DNA of 64,000 nucleotides from Zhengitettix transpicula. Lineage: Eukaryota > Arthropoda > Insecta > Orthoptera > Tetrigidae. This document shows positions 11,955-25,351 of this stretch, piece after piece. The stretch spans positions 161,942,746 to 162,006,745 of the forward strand of contig CM073590.1 in the NCBI GenBank assembly GCA_037074705.1, written 5' to 3'. Under the pieces are notes generated by a model. The model made no database searches, was not told where the DNA came from, and was given only the letters and a program-made list of their open reading frames with translations. Every line of letters begins with the position of its first letter. Position 1 is the stretch's first letter. Both the position numbers and the translations under genes were made by a program.

Positions 11955-13974
11955 ATAAAGGAAGGCCGCTAATGCCTGTTCGTTTTCGTTCTCACCTGAG
12001 TTACGTACAGAGACCTGGCCAGTCCCGACGCGACGATATTAATTTCTCAAATTTTTTTACATGAATAAATAATAAATAATAAAAAATACACCCCGATAAT
12101 TTCACCTGCGTACACTGAAAAGTATTTGAGAAAAAATATAATCGCAAATTTTAAATCCCTTGTTTATAAAAACGTACATGTAATCAGCAATAACTGTTTG
12201 GAATAGTAATTGGTGTACTTTTGAAAGTGAAATGGTTTACGTCAGAACCCTAGTTTGAGTAGCATTGAAGAGCAGAAGATGATGGAGCCCAAATTTCAAC
12301 AGAATACATGGAGACGGAGAGGATCAGTTGGCTATGTAAGACTGTAACTACAATTAACAACTGATACTTTAAATGATGTATGACAATACATTTTTATAAA
12401 TTTCACATATCCAATTAGTATAAATATTAACATACGTTCTTTGGTTATTAATGTTAAAAGATAAAAGAATTTGAATACCCATGATATGATGTGAGAAACG
12501 TTTAGCTATCTGTACATTGCATTCTTATTTTTTTTTACATTTAGCTTCTCTCATTAATTTGAGAGCGTGAATTTGAACCTGAATTTATGTATGCTGTTTT
12601 TAATGGGAACAGCTATGAATCCTATCGATCGACTTCTAAAATGCATCATATTTCTGATTCTCTAGTAACTGTTTGAAGCAGTGCCATCTGGCATTCATTC
12701 AGTGAATAAAAAGGAAATTTGATTATAAGCAGTGAGTATGAAGGACATTTTTAGCATCTTGCATGAGTATCTTTAAATTGTAAAACTATTTTTGTATTGT
12801 ACAATGTAGTCATTGAAATTTTCTTTTTCAAGAAAAGATATAAATGATCTACAAAACTAATAAATTTCTGAATCACGTCGTGCAATACCTTCTGATGGGC
12901 ATGTTTATGGTTCCCATAAAAATCAGAAAAGTTCAATAAAAGAATAAACATTTTTGCGGTTGACATAAAAATTGTTGAACGTGGTCGTAGTAAACGTCCA
13001 GGATGAAATGCATTACTTTAACATGAAATTATAAATTAAACTTAATAATTTGAATCAATGTAAGATATATTTTTCGCAGAATACTCTACAGTACGAACAT
13101 TTAAACTAAGTACGCGTCTTCCTTGTTTAAATACAATAAATGAGGTATGAGATACAATTTTTTTTTATCTAAGTTTTATGTTTCTTTCCGAAAATTTTCA
13201 TCCTATTACAATAACTTAATTTTTTAAACATGGAAGGATGAGTTTTATTAGCCTTCATTTAATTATTTTGTATTCATTAAAATCTAGAATACAATTTGCA
13301 AATGCTGGATGAGACAGAGGCAAATTGAACAATTTTGTTTTAGCTAGGCCTATTATGTACTGTGACTATTATCAACGTTACGCGCTGAATATGAACATAT
13401 ATAGACCAATTATCTTCTCTATTAGCATTCTATCCGTAAATGGCTGATTGATTATTCAAAAAGTTACATGTAAAGTGATTCCGTAATTTTATTATTTTTA
13501 TTTGATATCTGTGTTCACTTTTAAATAATTTCTATGAATTCCCTTTCTGCCAAATGAGCTCTAAGCTTTACATGACTACGTATACGTGATGGTTAAATAA
13601 ACGGAGAAACTTCAGTCTGTTCAATGTTCTGATTGAAAGCTCAGAAACTGAAATTTAATGGTATCGAGATGAGCCATTGCAAAAATGCAACTTGAGTCCT
13701 ACCATTTTCTTATACCCTTTCAGTGTGCCAAAGAGGGAGAGGAGGTTTTGTAATATCCAATCTGTTAATCTGGTACATCATATATGATTAATGTAAGAAA
13801 CGAAAGTAGAAAGTAAACATAAGAGTCACTAGAAATGATTGACTAGAATTTGAAGTCCTAAAGAATGTATTATAATTGCAATGATGACAATGATAAAAAA
13901 ACAAAAACATTATGAAAGGAAAAATAAATTACAAAATCAGCAACCATAACGATTTTAAATTTATGTGGAATGTA
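11955..13974. other. intergenic, nothing identified
   Basis: Very AT-rich DNA with no open frame over 71 codons and no repeat shared with other parts of the window. Confidence 0.4.
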
Positions 13975-14036
13975 TTTTTTTTTCTGTTACAGGCTACATG
14001 AGGCCATAGGTAGAGATAGAAAGGGGGGATACGGGG
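13975..14036 (-). repeat. RepA tail fragment
   Basis: T-run 13975-13983 followed by ACAGGCTACATGAGG and AAAGGGGGGATACGG. These match the two ends of the RepA 3' region, with the sequence between them deleted. Confidence 0.55.
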
Positions 14037-14039
14037 ATA

Positions 14040-16040
14040 TCTTACAATTAATTTAGATTTAGTACTATTTATTGATTTATTTTCCCTATACTGAGAAAGT
14101 AGGACAAGTAAAAGAACGATTACATACATAGATATCAATCATCTCAATGAAGTACATAATATGAAAATACCCAAATGAGAAACAAAGACTACACGCACAC
14201 AAAAGAAAAAACATAACAAACACATATAAAATAATATACAAAATAATAAATACGAACATAATAAACTAGTAATTTTGAAAAAGAGAAAATCAATTAAAAT
14301 AAGTTATACTTTAATCAAAAGGCTTTATACATAATCGAGAATGGAAAAAATATTAAAATAAATGTTAAAAAACTTAAAAATTATTCAATCAACTTTTAAT
14401 TTAATATTTTACTATTCATAATATTTACTTATTATTCAAAGAAGTGCAACCACAAATTCACTGTTTTCACTTATTTCTCTGTTACTCTGGGTTACAGGAA
14501 ATTCGCTCTCGTCAGAGTAGAGATGAGTTTAAGCCAGCTGATGTATGAAATAAGTCAGAAAAAGAGAAAAAAATTAATAAAGTATAAGTACTTAGTTATA
14601 TCTTGATAATGCGAATATATCTGTGGGAATGATAGTTGAAATCAAACCCCTTTACACGCACACAAAAGAAAAAACATAACAAACACATATAAAATAATAT
14701 ACAAAATAATAAATACGAACATAATAAACTAGTAATTTTGAAAAAGAGAAAATCAATTAAAATAAGTTATACTTTAATCAAAAGGCTTTATACATAATCG
14801 AGAATGGAAAAAATATTAAAATAAATGTTAAAAAACTTAAAAATTATTCAATCAACTTTTAATTTAATATTTTACTATTCATAATATTTACTTATTATTC
14901 AAAGAAGTGCAACCACAAATTCACTGTTTTCACTTATTTCTCTGTTACTCTGGGTTACAGGAAATTCGCTCTCGTCAGAGTAGAGATGAGTTTAAGCCAG
15001 CTGATGTATGAAATAAGTCAGAAAAAGAGAAAAAAATTAATAAAGTATAAGTACTTAGTTATATCTTGATAATGCGAATATATCTGTGGGAATGATAGTT
15101 GAAATCAAACCCCTTTACACGCACACAAAAGAAAAAACATAACAAACACATATAAAATAATATACAAAATAATAAATACGAACATAATAAACTAGTAATT
15201 TTGAAAAAGAGAAAATCAATTAAAATAAGTTATACTTTAATCAAAAGGCTTTATACATAATCGAGAATGGAAAAAATATTAAAATAAATGTTAAAAAACT
15301 TAAAAATTATTCAATCAACTTTTAATTTAATATTTTACTATTCATAATATTTACTTATTATTCAAAGAAGTGCAACCACAAATTCACTGTTTTCACTTAT
15401 TTCTCTGTTACTCTGGGTTACAGGAAATTCGCTCTCGTCAGAGTAGAGATGAGTTTAAGCCAGCTGATGTATGAAATAAGTCAGAAAAAGAGAAAAAAAT
15501 TAATAAAGTATAAGTACTTAGTTATATCTTGATAATGCGAATATATCTGTGGGAATGATAGTTGAAATCAAACCCCTTTACAGACCGATTAGTAAATTCA
15601 TTAACTGAGTAGTACGCACCAGAAATTTTTTTCAGTTATTAATAAATATTCTGAGATTGATTTCTGTTCTTATATCCTTCTGTAGACTGTTAAATAGCTT
15701 TGTTCCGAAATAATGAAAGCTGGATTGAAAAAGTATAAGCTGATGTTTGACATTTCCGTTCGTTAAAACCAGATTTTCTACACGTTTAACAAAATTTAAA
15801 ATTTCTACATTCTAAGCAAGGGGTAAAGTTAATATTCCAAGTTGTTCAGAAATCCTTTCTGGCTAGTATTACAATAGCCTATCTCGATAATTTCCAAGCT
15901 ACGAGGAGAATGATCTCATATTGCAATACCGCAAACACGTGGAGTGAAAATAAACTGAGAAATCATCTTTAGTGGGTAACTGGCTGAGTCTAATTTTCGA
16001 GCAAGTAATTTAATCTGATGAATATCTGATGAATATATTA
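14040..16040 (-). mobile_element. decayed LINE (minus strand) with expanded 3' region
   Basis: On the minus strand about 15850-15590 encodes LGILTLP, NVEILNFVKRVENL and, in another frame, FQSSFHYFGTKLFNSL followed by a lysine-rich helix. This is the usual C-terminal signature downstream of the reverse transcriptase of non-LTR retrotransposons. The remaining sequence down to about 14040 would be the 3' UTR, with AATAAA-like words near 14075. Stops and frameshifts show it is inactive. The clade is uncertain (CR1/Jockey-like by feel) and the boundaries are approximate. Confidence 0.55.
14191..15579. repeat. 463-bp tandem repeat, three copies
   Basis: Units 14191-14653, 14654-15116 and 15117-15579 each begin ACACGCACACAAAAG and end CAAACCCCTTT. 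I see no difference between the units by eye. The unit is AT-rich and lies in the 3' region of the decayed LINE. Perfect identity implies very recent tandem duplication or an assembly artefact. Confidence 0.95.
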
Positions 16041-16046
16041 TTAGTA

Positions 16047-16362
16047 CGATAGGCTACTTGAGGACCATCTACGTGGTTGCCTCTTCCCTTTAATAGCATA
16101 GGAAGGGGATGCGGAATTGTAGATCAAGGTGGATAAGGGTTAAATAGGCCCCCAGGGCTTTAAGGATCCATACTCAGGACAAAACCTATAAAACATACAA
16201 TAGATAGCTGGGTTCTTGGTAATTATTCCCACGCGCGATGATAGGAGTGGGAGGCTGCGTGGGAGAAGGGTATGCTGCGTCCCCACTGCAAACACCACTA
16301 TTAAAGGAGAGAAGCCTTCACGTGGATGACCTTTATGTCATGTATCTTGTCTCACTAAAAAA
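16047..16362. mobile_element. old composite RepA copy
   Basis: 16047-16295 matches RepA on the minus strand (GGCTACTTGAGG, TAGCATAGGAAGG, ATGCTGCGTCCCCACTGC). From about 16300 the sequence switches to the plus-strand RepA tail (TATTAAAGGAGAG... CTCACTAAAAA). The two halves therefore form a head-to-head rearranged copy. Confidence 0.6.
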
Positions 16363-18000
16363 TTAAACTCTTCCTGGTATTCACTAAAGATGATTTCTCA
16401 GAAAGTAAACAGAATTTATTGTGGTTCATATAGTTAAACATTGAAAGAATATCTTCAAATACAGCCGGTCTAAAATTATTAAAAATTACCCCGGAACTGA
16501 TTACAAGCATATTGAAAGAAGACCCGTCATTGGCTGACACTGATGTGAAATAAGACCACACATACCAAAACGTACTGATAATGAAAGCAAGTGAGTAAAT
16601 CTAGAAAAACGTGAATAAAAATCCTATATTGTCATACTCTACCGGTGTAGACAATCAATACTTTCTGTAAAGTATAATTGATGCATTAAAGTTCTGAAGA
16701 AAGTTATGTTTCATTAACTAGCTTAGAAATTACGGAAAAAAGAACAGGAGGTGAAATCGCGTACATTCTCTCCGGTGAGAGGCTACACGAAGTGTGTCGC
16801 GAAAATGTAACGCTTTGAAACAAGACCTTTAACATCTATAAAATAGTTGCAAATTATTCTTGTATATTTTTATCAAATTCTTTCGAGTATTAGCACTTTT
16901 TAAAGAATAAGATTTTTAATAACAATTAATTTATTGATTTGTAGGAAAGAGAAAGACCCCACGTGAAGAAAGATGTTCCTGATCACGGCCATATATTTTT
17001 ATGTAACCATTGAAAATTCAAATACGTTTTGAGAACATATCCATTCTTTCATGTAGCTTCTGTAATTGGGAACCATGAAAAATTAGCTATTAATATTTTA
17101 CCTGTAAAAGAGGGCTTCTGACTCAAAGGAGAGCTAAATATCCACCGAGCTGCAAAATTAGCAAAGCAACATTATTTACACCTGAATTCATACTGACATT
17201 GAAGTAATCATACTCAAGCTATTTAAATATGTGTCGAAACACTAAAAATTGAATTTAATCGTAATAAGGTGTTATAATAATCGGGTAAACGTTTTTAATC
17301 AAGTTTATGCTTTAGATGCAGGCATTGATATCAATTGGAATCAGCTATTGTTGAGTTCTTTATATTTAGTTCTATTATTACAGGAGCATTAAGAATTAAA
17401 CTAAGATATTACTTTTAACGACTATACGGAATTAAATTACCGCTTTGTAATCCTTGTAAGATAAGAGTTAGATTCTAGACTTTCTTATTTATAGTCAGCA
17501 TATTGAAGTGAGCCAGGTTGGAGATGTGTAAATAGTTATTCACATCTTCCAATAGTATCTAAAGACAGTCAGTTTTTAACAAGCAAAACATCGGACTGAC
17601 GTGAGATGAATTTTAGTTCTGAAACAGCAAAACAAGGGATAGGAATCGATTGTCTGCAAATATGCTTAAGATTTATCCACAGTGTACGTCTGAAAAATTT
17701 TGTCTGTTGTCATACTTTGCACGGGATTAAAGTATAAAAATATAGGATTAGGAATCAGAGATATTAAATTATGTATATTACTTTTTGAAATATAATTATT
17801 TTGCTGAAAAGAGAACTCATGTCGAGAAGAAATATCTTCAATGAATGATAATTAATTTTATTTGTAGTAAATACTGTCTATATTTTCTTACAATTTTTAT
17901 CCTTCATATCGTTCATTATATTGTAAGTCCCCACCGGGCCTTGACCAATGAAATTGAATAACTGAATCTTTGTATTGAATCCTATCAAATATTGCAGGCA
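16363..18000. other. intergenic, nothing identified
   Basis: AT-rich, no supported gene and no recognised repeat. Confidence 0.4.
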
Positions 18001-18479
18001 TTTTTTTAGAATAGCAGGCTGCATGAGGGTAATACACTTGATGGCAACTCCCCTTAATTGTATAGGAAGGGATTTGAAAGGGAAGGTAGCCAAGGGTTAA
18101 CTAGGGTCCCCGGCTTGTAGTTTAAGGATCCTACCAAGCATTTTCTTAAAAGTTATGGAGGACAAACCCTAGAAAACATGCATCGAACAGTTGGTATTTG
18201 TTGTGTTTACGGGAGTTGGGTTTGCTGTTGGGACGCAGCATTCCATTCTACGTGCCTCAACCAGTTTAGGAGGCAGCTGACCGACTGTTCCCATAGGAAA
18301 AGCGGACAACTATTACGGCATGCCCAAGGTCTGCGACATCTCAAAACAGGCCGAGGTGCCTCGGCTTATGGGAATCTTAGCTCAAAAGAAGAGACAGAAG
18401 AAGGAATCCCCAAATGTAGCCCTCCCTGTCTCTCCTAAATTGTTATGCCTGCGAGAGCTAACAACAGCCCTCACAGGCT
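18001..18479 (-). mobile_element. RepA retroposon copy (minus), diverged
   Basis: It starts with its A-tail (T-run 18001-18007). The tail, central GGGACGCAGCATTCC and CCGAGG-TG-CCTCGG hairpin are all recognisable. It ends with a degraded 5' hairpin (CTGCGAGAG...CCTCACAGG, about 18449-18477). More diverged than the copies at 39.8 and 52.9 kb. Confidence 0.7.
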
Positions 18480-18838
18480 TTATTCCTTATGTATCTTTAG
18501 CACGTTCAGATAATGTTGTTTGAAACTTCGATAATGGACCCTCCGCAGAATATATAAATTGTATATAACTATATAAGAAGTGTTTAAGAATTATGATTGA
18601 TCTGAGATTTAAGTATAATAAAATAAATATATTGGACATAAAGTCAGAAAATAGATGTTTAGGCTTTATTCCTTATGTATCTTTAGCACGTTCAGATAAT
18701 GTTGTTTGAAACTTCCATAATGGACCCTCCACAGAATATATAAATTGTATATAAGTGTTTAAGAATTATGATTGATCTGAGATTTAAGTATAATAAAATA
18801 AATATATTTGACATAAAGTCAGAAAATAGATGTTTAAT
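18475..18838. repeat. 186-bp tandem duplication
   Basis: Unit 1 (18475-18660) and unit 2 (from 18661) both begin AGGCTTTATTCC and end AAAATAGATGTTTA. They differ by a few substitutions and a 10-bp deletion in unit 2 (CTATATAAGA). The first unit starts at the very end of the RepA copy. Confidence 0.9.
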
Positions 18839-19345
18839 GCTCAGTCTAATAATTCAATTTTCAGTGAAAGTATACAAAACAGGCACACAACGTTTCGTCT
18901 CGAATTTGGGTCTTCATGATACATGTACCTTAATGAGAAAATGGAGACGAAATTTAATATAGCTATTGAATATAAAATATTTCTTCGACGTTACTGAAGT
19001 TATGGTAGGATTATTGGGATACTATTAAGTGTAAGAAATTCTATTAACAAGTTCCATACAATTTATAAATATTTCAAAATTTCATTATCATGTGAGATAA
19101 GTTTGAGTTGGAACTTAGAAAACAACCATGAAAGGTTAAGGATACTTTTGGAGGTTAAATACAGTTATTCAATAAACTCTACAGTGAATTAAATGTGTGA
19201 AATATAATAAATTCAGATTTATTCTAAAATTTTCAACCTAACAAAGTATTATAACTATAAGTAAACCTGTTAAATCATTTAAAAATCTTGAGTTGTATGC
19301 AATAAACTTGTATGCACAAGTACAATGCCAGAAATATTATTATTA

Positions 19346-19539
19346 CACAATAAAATAACGACCAGTATAACAGATAATAACAGAAAAAAAATTTTAACAA
19401 TAAAATTTAAAACTGAGTGAACGTTTGGAACAATTGTTCTGCTCTTTGTCAATGATCAAAACGTCTACTCACATTTAAATTTTATTGTTCAAATTGAATT
19501 TCTGTTATTGTCTATTATACGGTTCGTTAATTTATTGTG
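19346..19539. repeat. foldback repeat, Penelope-3'-end type
   Basis: Arms 19346-19425 and 19458-19539 are imperfect inverted copies (CACAATAAAATAACGACCAG against the complement of the far end). A short loop contains ACAATTGTTCTGCTC. The layout matches the foldback at 3.6 kb, but the sequence family is different. Confidence 0.6.
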
Positions 19540-20227
19540 TTAATGCCTTAAAGACGTTAATTGTGTTATTTTATGTTCTAGTTGATCCAATATAAGTAAT
19601 TTCCTTGTGTTTATTTTGCCAATTATTATTATTCTAAGAAGCCCAAGTTGAACATCTCACAATATGTCAGAGTGTACCAATACTGAAACAAAACTAGAAA
19701 TTTAATAAGATGAACTTATTTTGCCTGGAATGTATTCCACAAAATGTAAAAAGCGGCGGTAATAATGAAAATAATAGCTCGGCAAAGAGTTCATTATGGT
19801 GCAAACACTTGTTACGCTCGCAAAATTACCGTATACCCTCATTCATGCAGTCATTCATTCATTCGACTTTAAGTTGTGTACGTCACCGATGTATCGCCGG
19901 CTATGAGTCATTTAACTGAAGGTTGCGTGTGGCGTGGCTTTGAAAGTTGGTAAGCCTCACTCACATAACCGTAGTTGTTACATCACTGACAAAAAAGAGG
20001 CAAATGTTATGCCTTCAATGGAAAGATTGTTTACTTACTCGTGTGTGTCATGAGAAGTCCACCATTGCACATGGGGTCAACATTGCGACTGAAATAGTGA
20101 ATTGTGCACAAGAGGATTCAATAAGTACATACAAATTAGGAAAATATTGAAAACAGATGGGTAATGAATTTTATACATGGGTTAAGTATGTAACCCGAAT
20201 TTTTACGCTGTGTTCACATATTATGTA
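19540..20227. other. intergenic, nothing identified
   Basis: Two unrecognised 67-69 codon frames (19710 and 19947) and no known motif. Confidence 0.35.
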
Positions 20228-20350
20228 CTAGCTGATTCCCGATGTTGTCCGGGTATTTATTTATACCAATCTTAGACCATCACGGCTGGTCTTCAGTCAG
20301 CTCATTGCCCCTAGAGTATCAAATTCTGATTTCAATTAAAATAAAAAAAT
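20228..20350 (-). mobile_element. Helitron 3' end (minus strand)
   Basis: Read on the minus strand, the sequence ends ACCCGGACAACATCGGGAAT then CAGCTAG followed by T (complement of A at 20227). That is a short hairpin (CCCGG/TCGGG) about 7 nt before a CTAG terminus, the Helitron signature, inserted before T. The 5' end was not found, so the right limit is arbitrary. Confidence 0.55.
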
Positions 20351-20721
20351 ACCCATCTTACATTAGATCGACACTGATCACTAGGTCATTTAAAATATTT
20401 AATAATTAAGTCCTTCTCACACCGCAATTTACCTAATGCAGCTGAACACAAGTTAACTGATCTGGTAGGTCTGTTCATCTCACCGGAACGAAAAATCGTG
20501 CATTCGACACAAATTCGTCCATTTGAACCCTGTTTTATCACCCGTCTAAACTTACCAACCCCTCTTTGTCAACATGAGGAAATTTAACCGGCATATTGAA
20601 TGACAGTATTGAAAACTTTCTACTTGAGAGTTTTCTCTTCCGGGCTTTGAGCCAGGGATTTAAAATAATGTCACCATAGGCCGCGACACCTTGCTCATAT
20701 TTTAAGGTTGTATATTTCATG

Positions 20722-21085
20722 ATAACAGACTTTGGGCATACGGTAAGAGTTGTTCTTTGATCCTATTGGAACAGTCGGCCAGCTGCCTTCCATATCCGGT
20801 CGAGGCATGGAGTTTGGACTGCCGCGTCCGCAAAACATACCCAACTCTTGTTATCGGAAGGGCGTGGGACAAATACCAAATGCTCGACCTACTTGATGTA
20901 GATTTCTATAGGGTTTTGCCTGCATCACTTTTAGGCTAATGCTGTGTAGGATCGTTAACATGCAGCCCTAGGTGACTAGGTGACTATCGCCTTCCGCACC
21001 CCAACCCCACTTCCGACCCTTCCTATGCTATTAAAGGGGAGAGACATCAAAGCTGATAACCCTCATGTAGCCTATCACTAAAAAA
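20722..21085 (+). mobile_element. RepA retroposon copy (plus), diverged and 5'-truncated
   Basis: It begins mid-element at ACTTTGGGCATACGG. It continues through CGGCCAGCTGCC, GGAAGGGCGTGGGACAA and TATTAAAGGGGAG, then ends with an A-run at 21080-21085. Confidence 0.7.
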
Positions 21086-21159
21086 GGTCAGTCTTAAAGG
21101 ATAGTGGAAATTATGCTTAACCTGGAAGAGCTAAGTTACTACTTTGAGATATTCCTGGT

Positions 21160-21320
21160 TCTAACCAAGAAATTAAAAACCAAGGCTCCCATCAGCCGTG
21201 ACAACTAGGCTGGCTCTGAGGGGTGTATGCTCCGGAGTTTCTGACGTTGGGCAAACGGTACTGGTTGTCGACATTCTCATTATACCAACGTGAATGATCC
21301 TCGGGTAGCCTGTCAGTGAA
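21160..21320 (+). repeat. ancient RepA-related fragment
   Basis: CCATCAGCCGTGAC, GGGGTGTATGCTCCGG and GTAGCCTGTCAGTG match the 5' part and the tail of RepA with the middle missing. The same variant CCGTGAC subtype is seen at 44.1 kb. Confidence 0.5.
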
Positions 21321-22420
21321 CAATAGTCAGCATTAAACTAAGCGACCCCGAAAAAACAATGGAGTTCACATCAATTTCGCAATATTTTGGTCACTCAGTT
21401 GCACCCCTATCCATAGCGTTGTCTTACTCCCACAGCGTTTTTCCTTAGACTGGAAGTCATCATGGGTGTATCAAATTTGGTTGAAATCATTCCATGAATT
21501 TAAACATATATTTATATATATATATATACATTTGTGTGTGTGCGCGCGCGTGTGAGCGTGTGTACTATTGGACTTTCTCTCGAATACCGCTGAAATGAGG
21601 AATTGAGATCATGTTCTTCTTCTAGTAATAGCCTGAAACAAGAGGCAAGAATTCCATGGAAATCCAAACATCCATTGTGGTTTGAGTTTGCATACACAAT
21701 TACTTAAGAAAAAAAATATCGATTAAATCCTCACAAAGGAGTTCCATTAGGTCAATAAAGTTGTGTGACATGCTGGCATTCATGAAGTGCTTCAAGTGAA
21801 AGTCATCAAGGGGTAAACTTTTAAGAAGTTAGACGTTTAGCAGCCAGATTGTTGGTCGACGGGGAAGCTGAGGTTCGCTTTCTCTGAACAGGTCCGTAAA
21901 TCTTTATTCTATGTGGGTCGCAGAGTGACTAAGGCCGGGTGAGTCACCACCGGTGCCGGCGAGGCCATATATGTATGTTTCCCCCAGCAGGTTCCTCTCA
22001 GCAAATAAGGAATAGTCTCCTCTACTCATTAGGCTCTGGCATTGCTTCTGAAAATTCTTGCTTCACACAAGAAATCACAGGATTTGCATTAACTACATTC
22101 GCGAATACAGGCTGAGTAACAACTTGAAATAAAGTAACTGGATCGATTAAAGGTAGCAATTTTTTACTGATTTTCTGAAGTCCCTTTATTTTTACTATAA
22201 GTCTGTATGGTATTGCGAGAACATGAATTGGGACTCGCACGCTGTATGACTGAACTTCAATTACCAATTACACCTGGAATTAGTGTCGCGATCAGTTTTC
22301 CAATATCTAATTGATTCACTTAAGGAGTATTGTGTCCCATAATTATTTGTCATCGAATAGGGACTCCTACATGTTATCAATATTAACCTAAAATACATTC
22401 TCAACTTAATAAAACCCGAA
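21321..22420. other. intergenic, nothing identified
   Basis: A short (TA)n/(GT)n patch at 21506-21562. The 81-codon minus-strand frame at 22022-22267 is unrecognised. Confidence 0.35.
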
Positions 22421-22605
22421 TAAGTAACTATTGGGTAATTATGGGTTTAGATCACGACGTTTCAATGAGATTCGTTGTCATTTCACTTCCTCTGCTCTCA
22501 CTACCAATGTTTTCTTTACAGACCGTGATAAAGATGACAGCGAACGTCATTAAAAATGCTGGCCTAAGCCCATAATTACCCAGATGGAAGGCCAGTAGTT
22601 ACTTA
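22421..22605. repeat. foldback repeat, Penelope-3'-end type
   Basis: TAAGTAACT...GGGTAATTATGGGTTTAG at the left is inverted at the right (CTAAGCCCATAATTACCC...AGTTACTTA). The loop carries GACAGCGAACGTCATT on plus and ATTGAAACGTCG on minus. These words are shared with the repeats at 32.2 and 48.8 kb. Confidence 0.6.
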
Positions 22606-23845
22606 TCCAACATTTTTACCAGGAAAATCTTAGATCTTTATAAAACCTCTTTTCTACTCCGCCTTGTGGTTCCTTTATCTTCTTAAATTATATTAGTCGT
22701 TTCCCGTAGATTCTTAGGACAAGCATGGCTTCAAGGACGTGGAAAGTGCTAAGTGAAACAATCAATTTCTTATTATTTACAGTCCAGTTACAAGTTTTTT
22801 ATTTACTATAAATAATAGTAAATAGCCTAAGTTTAAAATTTAAATAGCCAAATTTTTCATGCAACCACATACAATAGTATTTTGGTTACACTTTCAGTGG
22901 CCAATAAATTACCTCATCATCTAACATCTCATTCAGTCATGAATTGTTTCTTCATGTGAATAAAAAATTAATTGAGGTAGTATGACAATTATTCAAGCTC
23001 AATCTTTGCTTATGAAACTAGCGAGCAATTGTTGAACTGATGAACTATTTTAAAGCTCCTCTTGAGAGTTAGTGTATTGAGCCATGTTGAGTGTATTAAA
23101 GATGTTGAAAACCAGAGCGCACGTGGCCTTGTCGTACAACTCAATTACGTTTGTCAGCAGATTTAAATTAGGGTGACCCCAACATGTAAGGCTAGTTCAC
23201 TGGTGACATGTCTAGGTCAGATAAAATGCTGCTTCATGGCTATACACATCAAGCTTTACGTATTATGCCCTGGTTTATTAATATATTTCAAAGTTAAATG
23301 TATATAACTTTTAATAACCATCACAGAGTTGATTTAATATACAATATTTGAAATTAAAATGTTATATGTTTCAGTTATGATTCTGTGGCCATCATCAGGT
23401 GACATATGAAACAATAAATCCAAATTGCAAAGTATTTACAGATATTTAGGTATAAATTCAAACTAAACCAAAGACAAATACTATGAAAACAGCAAGAATT
23501 TGTATAGAGACGAACTAAGTTGGTTTCTGAAATAATATTCTACAGATATATTGAAACATATTCATTTGAGAACTGATGAAAATTAATTGAGTAATATATA
23601 ACAAATTTTACATGGATTAGTGTTTTTGATTTAGTTTGAGTTTATACAGAAATATCTTGATAAGTATGTGCAATTTGTGTGTGTTCGTATGTCCACTGAT
23701 GTTGATCCTGGCGCAAGTCGAAGTATGTAGCGTATCTATTTAATTGCAAAGGTTTTATGTCACGTCATATCTTGAAATACATGGCCGTTATTAAAATTTT
23801 TAACTTACATAACAGACGACTATTATATATATATAATTGGACCAC

Positions 23846-23846
<1 letters not shown>
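22606..23846. other. intergenic, nothing identified
   Basis: AT-rich. A CCTGATGATGGCC word on the minus strand near 23390 resembles the start of Penelope 3' motifs, but no paired GAAAC stem could be drawn. Confidence 0.35.

Positions 23847-23880
<34 letters not shown>
23847..23880. repeat. (TA)n microsatellite
   Basis: About 17 TA units. Confidence 0.9.
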
Positions 23881-23881
<1 letters not shown>

Positions 23882-25351
23882 CTATAATTTATTTACATTT
23901 AAGAAAGTTATATACAGAAACAGTACTTCCTCATTTCTTATAGGATGAGTTACTTTCATACAGCGAATCCCTGCAATTTTATTAAATGACCCTGTTCTGT
24001 ATATCAAGTGGCTGCTTTCGTGGTCGCTTATGGTCTCGTGGATTCCAATTCACAAAGAGCCTTTGTTCATCAGACATTCTCGCAATACCTCCCACCCACT
24101 GTGTCTGCATCTCTCATTCTTCATCTCACAGCGTCATTCCGTAGGCGATCTCCTCAATTATTTCGCACTGCATTTTTTGAATTATTCATGTATAACGTCT
24201 TAGTCCGAAGGAAGATTGAAGAAACTTCACTATATCCCTCCATAACCCATACATGCACACAAAGCTGTATATTGTATATTCTTAAATATAGACACCTGTT
24301 ATAAAATAGTTTCCGATGAGTTAATTCCTTTCGGAATCCTTATAGAAGAATACTTATGATGCTTTCGTTTATTTTTTGATATTTTCAATATGTTAGAGTA
24401 ATTGTAAAGTTTGATTGTGGAACAATGGGTATTATTTCGTAAGTTTACGCTATTTATGTTATATATGTCGTTTCTAGTGTCCGTTCATAGTATTCGTCGC
24501 CGATTCAAAATAAGGTCAACACAATGTTTACATAAGTTTCAATATGAAAAGTAGTGACAACTAAAAGATTCCAGAGCTTCGAAAATATTTTTAAAATTTA
24601 CCTTATAGTTTTCAATGCATAATATTCTTACGATGCCTTATATTTTTGTACTTCAAGCGCTTATTCCGTAGCTCATTACGAAAGGAATAGGCTTACGATT
24701 AAGTATCTTATTTGATATGGTTTATGTGCTCACCACTTCCAGTATATTAACGGGAAAGAAATATGTTTATGCAACGACGTATTTTAAAGCTTTTTGTTAA
24801 TATTTATGGAAACAGTTTAATTAACACAATGAGTTATTATTCACATTATTCATTTATATTAAATTATTTTTTGAGCCAGGCAGTATTAACTAACACACGA
24901 TATTTCAAATTACAGCTTCTAATTTTTCTGTAATTTGGTTTCGTTAAATGTATAGCATTGTGGTATTTTTTATTTCCACACGTAGCTTATTGTAATTGAC
25001 TAAACCCTTATTAAATATTGAATTCATAGTAATACTTTTATTTCTACATTCTAAGTAATAATTTTCCTTATTCCTAGTTTGGTAACAATGTACATCACTT
25101 TTCTTACTCACTAGATTCTTAAGGTAACATGGTAACTTATCATTCTCTAACTAAAATATAAACAACATGGCATCACAAAATGTTTTCTGCCTTATATCTA
25201 GCCAATTTCGTATATCTGTGGCACCAGCATACATATTTTTACCTGAAATATATCTCATTACCCTATTAATAATTTTTTGGATACGATCTAGGTCACTACC
25301 TACTATTATGTAAAAGTTTTATACACTAATTCTTTGGCTTTTCTGGACAAC

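Noticed and set aside
23370..23410. Hammerhead-like CCTGATGATGGCC on the minus strand
   Set aside because: The CTGATGA word is perfect, but no stem followed by GAAA in the right position could be drawn without using core bases.
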